From CAZAMT01 sp964486145 (GTDB lineage: Bacteria > Bacteroidota > Bacteroidia > Bacteroidales > JAAAOM01): DNA of 8,579 bases. The notes below the pieces were generated by a model that searched no databases, was not told where the DNA came from, and saw nothing but the letters and a program-made list of their open reading frames with translations. Made by a program: the position numbers and the translations under genes. Positions 7,179 through 8,579 of this stretch are shown in pieces (the stretch's first letter is position 1; each line of letters opens with the position of its first letter). The stretch covers positions 1 to 8,579 of the forward strand of contig CAZAMT010000173.1 of NCBI GenBank assembly GCA_964486145.1. Direction: 5' to 3'.

Positions 7179-8579
7179 ATGAAATCAATGTATCTAACTA
7201 TTGCTTCGCTAATACTGTTTTCCTGTTCTTCAACAAATCAAAATGAATGGCAATCACTCTTCGATGGACAATCCCTTGATGATTGGAAAGCTGCTGAAAA
7301 TGAAGCCTCTTTTCGTATTGAAGACGGTGCGCTTGTTTGTGAAGGACCTCGCGCTCATTTATTCTATTCGGGTGATATCAATGAAGGTGATTTTAAGAAT
7401 TTTGAATTAAAAGCAGAGGTTATGACAACGCCCGGAGCAAATTCCGGTATATATTTCCATACAGCATTTCAGGAAGAAGGTTGGCCTTCACAAGGATATG
7501 AAGTACAGGTGAATAATTCTCATAAGGGAACTGACGATTACATTGAACTCAAAAAAACAGGGTCATTATATGCAATCAGAAATATTTTTACACAGTTTGT
7601 GAATGATAATGAATGGTTTAACCTCCATTTTGTTGTAAAAGGTAACCGGGTAAAAATTTTTGTGAATGGAACTCAAACGGTGGATTACGTGGAACCTGAA
7701 AACGCTTATCGAACGGAAGATTTTGCCGAAAGACTTTTATCAAACGGCACCTTTGCCATACAGTGCCATGATCCCGAAAGCAGGGTGCTCTATAAAAAAA
7801 TAATGGTTAAACCCCTGCCGGATGATGCAGCATTTGAAGATATTCGCCCGGTTTATTCCGAACAATATGATAAAACTGTAACGGATCTGCACATGACAGG
7901 ATTTCCGTTGATTGACTTTCATGTACACATAAAAGGAGACATGACCATGGACAGTGCCCTGCAGATGATGAGATATACAGGCATAAATTATGGAATAGCA
8001 GTAAACTGCGGTCTTGATTTTCCCATCAACACCAACGAGAAACTAAAATCTTATATTGACGAAAATCTGAAATCATTACCTGTATTTAAAGCTATGCAGG
8101 CTGAGGGACGTGAATGGGTAGATATTTTTTCAGAAGAATCCATGAATGCCTTTGATTATGTATTTACTGATGCCATGACTTACACTGAAGCAGACGGCAA
8201 CCGCGTTCACCTTTGGAAACCCGAAGAAGTTCACATTGATGACAAGCAAGAATTTATGGATATGTATGTTGAGCACATCGAAAATATCATCAGCAATGAA
8301 CCCATTGATATTTATGTCAACGCTACTTTCCTGCCGGAAGTAATTGCTGACGAATACGATGAGTTATGGACTGAAGTTCGGATGGATAAAGTAATTGAAG
8401 CCCTCGTTGCCAACAATGTGGCATTCGAAATAAGTTCAAGGTATGAAATACCTAATCTTGAGTTTATCAAAAGGGCAAAAGACCAGGGCGTTAAATTCAG
8501 TTTCGGTACCAATAACTCAGGAATGGAGGAACTGCGCAATAAACTGGATTATTGCTTCAAAGTTATGAAGGAGGCCGGT
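7179..8579 (+). CDS. Lipoprotein fusing a 3-keto-disaccharide hydrolase (DUF1080) domain to a PHP/amidohydrolase-like domain (3' end missing)
   Basis: This frame is open from ATG 7179 to the end of the window, 467 codons without a stop, so the C-terminus is missing. The N-terminus is a lipoprotein signal with lipobox LFSC and acylated Cys16, so the mature protein is anchored facing the periplasm or outside. Residues about 24-213 form a DUF1080/3-keto-disaccharide hydrolase beta-sandwich: WQSLFDGQSLDDWK, then NSGIYFHTAF, YEVQVNN and a closing GTFAIQCHD...VLYKKIMVKPL. Family members act on 3-keto-sugars or bind glycans. After a short linker, about 240 onward resembles a metal-dependent TIM-barrel hydrolase of the PHP or amidohydrolase kind, with FPLIDFHVHIKG and its HxH pair His248/His250. 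Later come FEISSRYEIP (Glu417) and FSFGTNNSG (442-448). In PHP proteins the last segment usually reads like S-D-A-H, so expected metal ligands look replaced. It lies 22 bases after the transporter gene, probably in the same operon. Substrate and reaction of the fusion are unknown. Confidence 0.85.
   Translation, partial: MKSMYLTIASLILFSCSSTNQNEWQSLFDGQSLDDWKAAENEASFRIEDGALVCEGPRAHLFYSGDINEGDFKNFELKAEVMTTPGANSGIYFHTAFQEEGWPSQGYEVQVNNSHKGTDDYIELKKTGSLYAIRNIFTQFVNDNEWFNLHFVVKGNRVKIFVNGTQTVDYVEPENAYRTEDFAERLLSNGTFAIQCHDPESRVLYKKIMVKPLPDDAAFEDIRPVYSEQYDKTVTDLHMTGFPLIDFHVHIKGDMTMDSALQMMRYTGINYGIAVNCGLDFPINTNEKLKSYIDENLKSLPVFKAMQAEGREWVDIFSEESMNAFDYVFTDAMTYTEADGNRVHLWKPEEVHIDDKQEFMDMYVEHIENIISNEPIDIYVNATFLPEVIADEYDELWTEVRMDKVIEALVANNVAFEISSRYEIPNLEFIKRAKDQGVKFSFGTNNSGMEELRNKLDYCFKVMKEAG

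Overview
The window looks like chromosomal DNA from a member of the Bacteroidota. The gene content and proteins fit that phylum: mutY next to an HU-family gene and an RNase G gene, an RNase G with a long insertion in its S1 domain, a three-part DsbD, and a SusD-type-free but lipoprotein-rich sugar gene. The regulatory signals fit too. Start codons are preceded by A/T-rich leaders without clear Shine-Dalgarno sequences, and several intergenic regions carry TAnnTTTG boxes like the phylum's -7 promoter element. I cannot place it below phylum level.

Left part (1-3307), an information-processing cluster. mutY (adenine DNA glycosylase) runs on the minus strand from 1072 down to 11. It is divergent from an HU-family DNA-binding protein gene (1212-1499). 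Then come a 30-residue, extremely basic protein resembling bS22/mS38 (AURKAIP1/COX24 type) at 1538-1630, and RNase G (1757-3307) behind a 10-bp hairpin. The small protein is likely ribosome-associated and RNase G matures and degrades RNA, so the HU, mini-protein and RNase G genes plausibly form a nucleoid/ribosome module.

Middle (3308-5560): an AT-rich intergenic region with a good promoter box, then a full-length DsbD-type transmembrane thiol-disulfide reductase. It has a signal peptide, an N-terminal periplasmic domain, a CcdA-like membrane domain and a C-terminal thioredoxin domain, with all three redox cysteine pairs present.

Right part (5561-8579): a gene-free stretch of about 300 bases with an inverted repeat and a possible promoter, then a POT-like MFS transporter (5864-7156). 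Only 22 bases later begins a lipoprotein gene (7179 to the window end, 3' end missing). It fuses a 3-keto-disaccharide hydrolase/DUF1080 domain to a PHP/amidohydrolase-like domain. The last two genes look like one transcription unit, possibly for uptake and processing of a sugar-like compound; the substrate cannot be read from sequence.

The most notable items are the 30-residue ribosomal-type protein, the two-domain lipoprotein whose second domain appears to lack some standard metal ligands, the HU protein with Ile where Pro63 normally intercalates, and overlapping back-to-back promoters between mutY and HU. I found no tRNA, rRNA, CRISPR array, insertion sequence or defence system.
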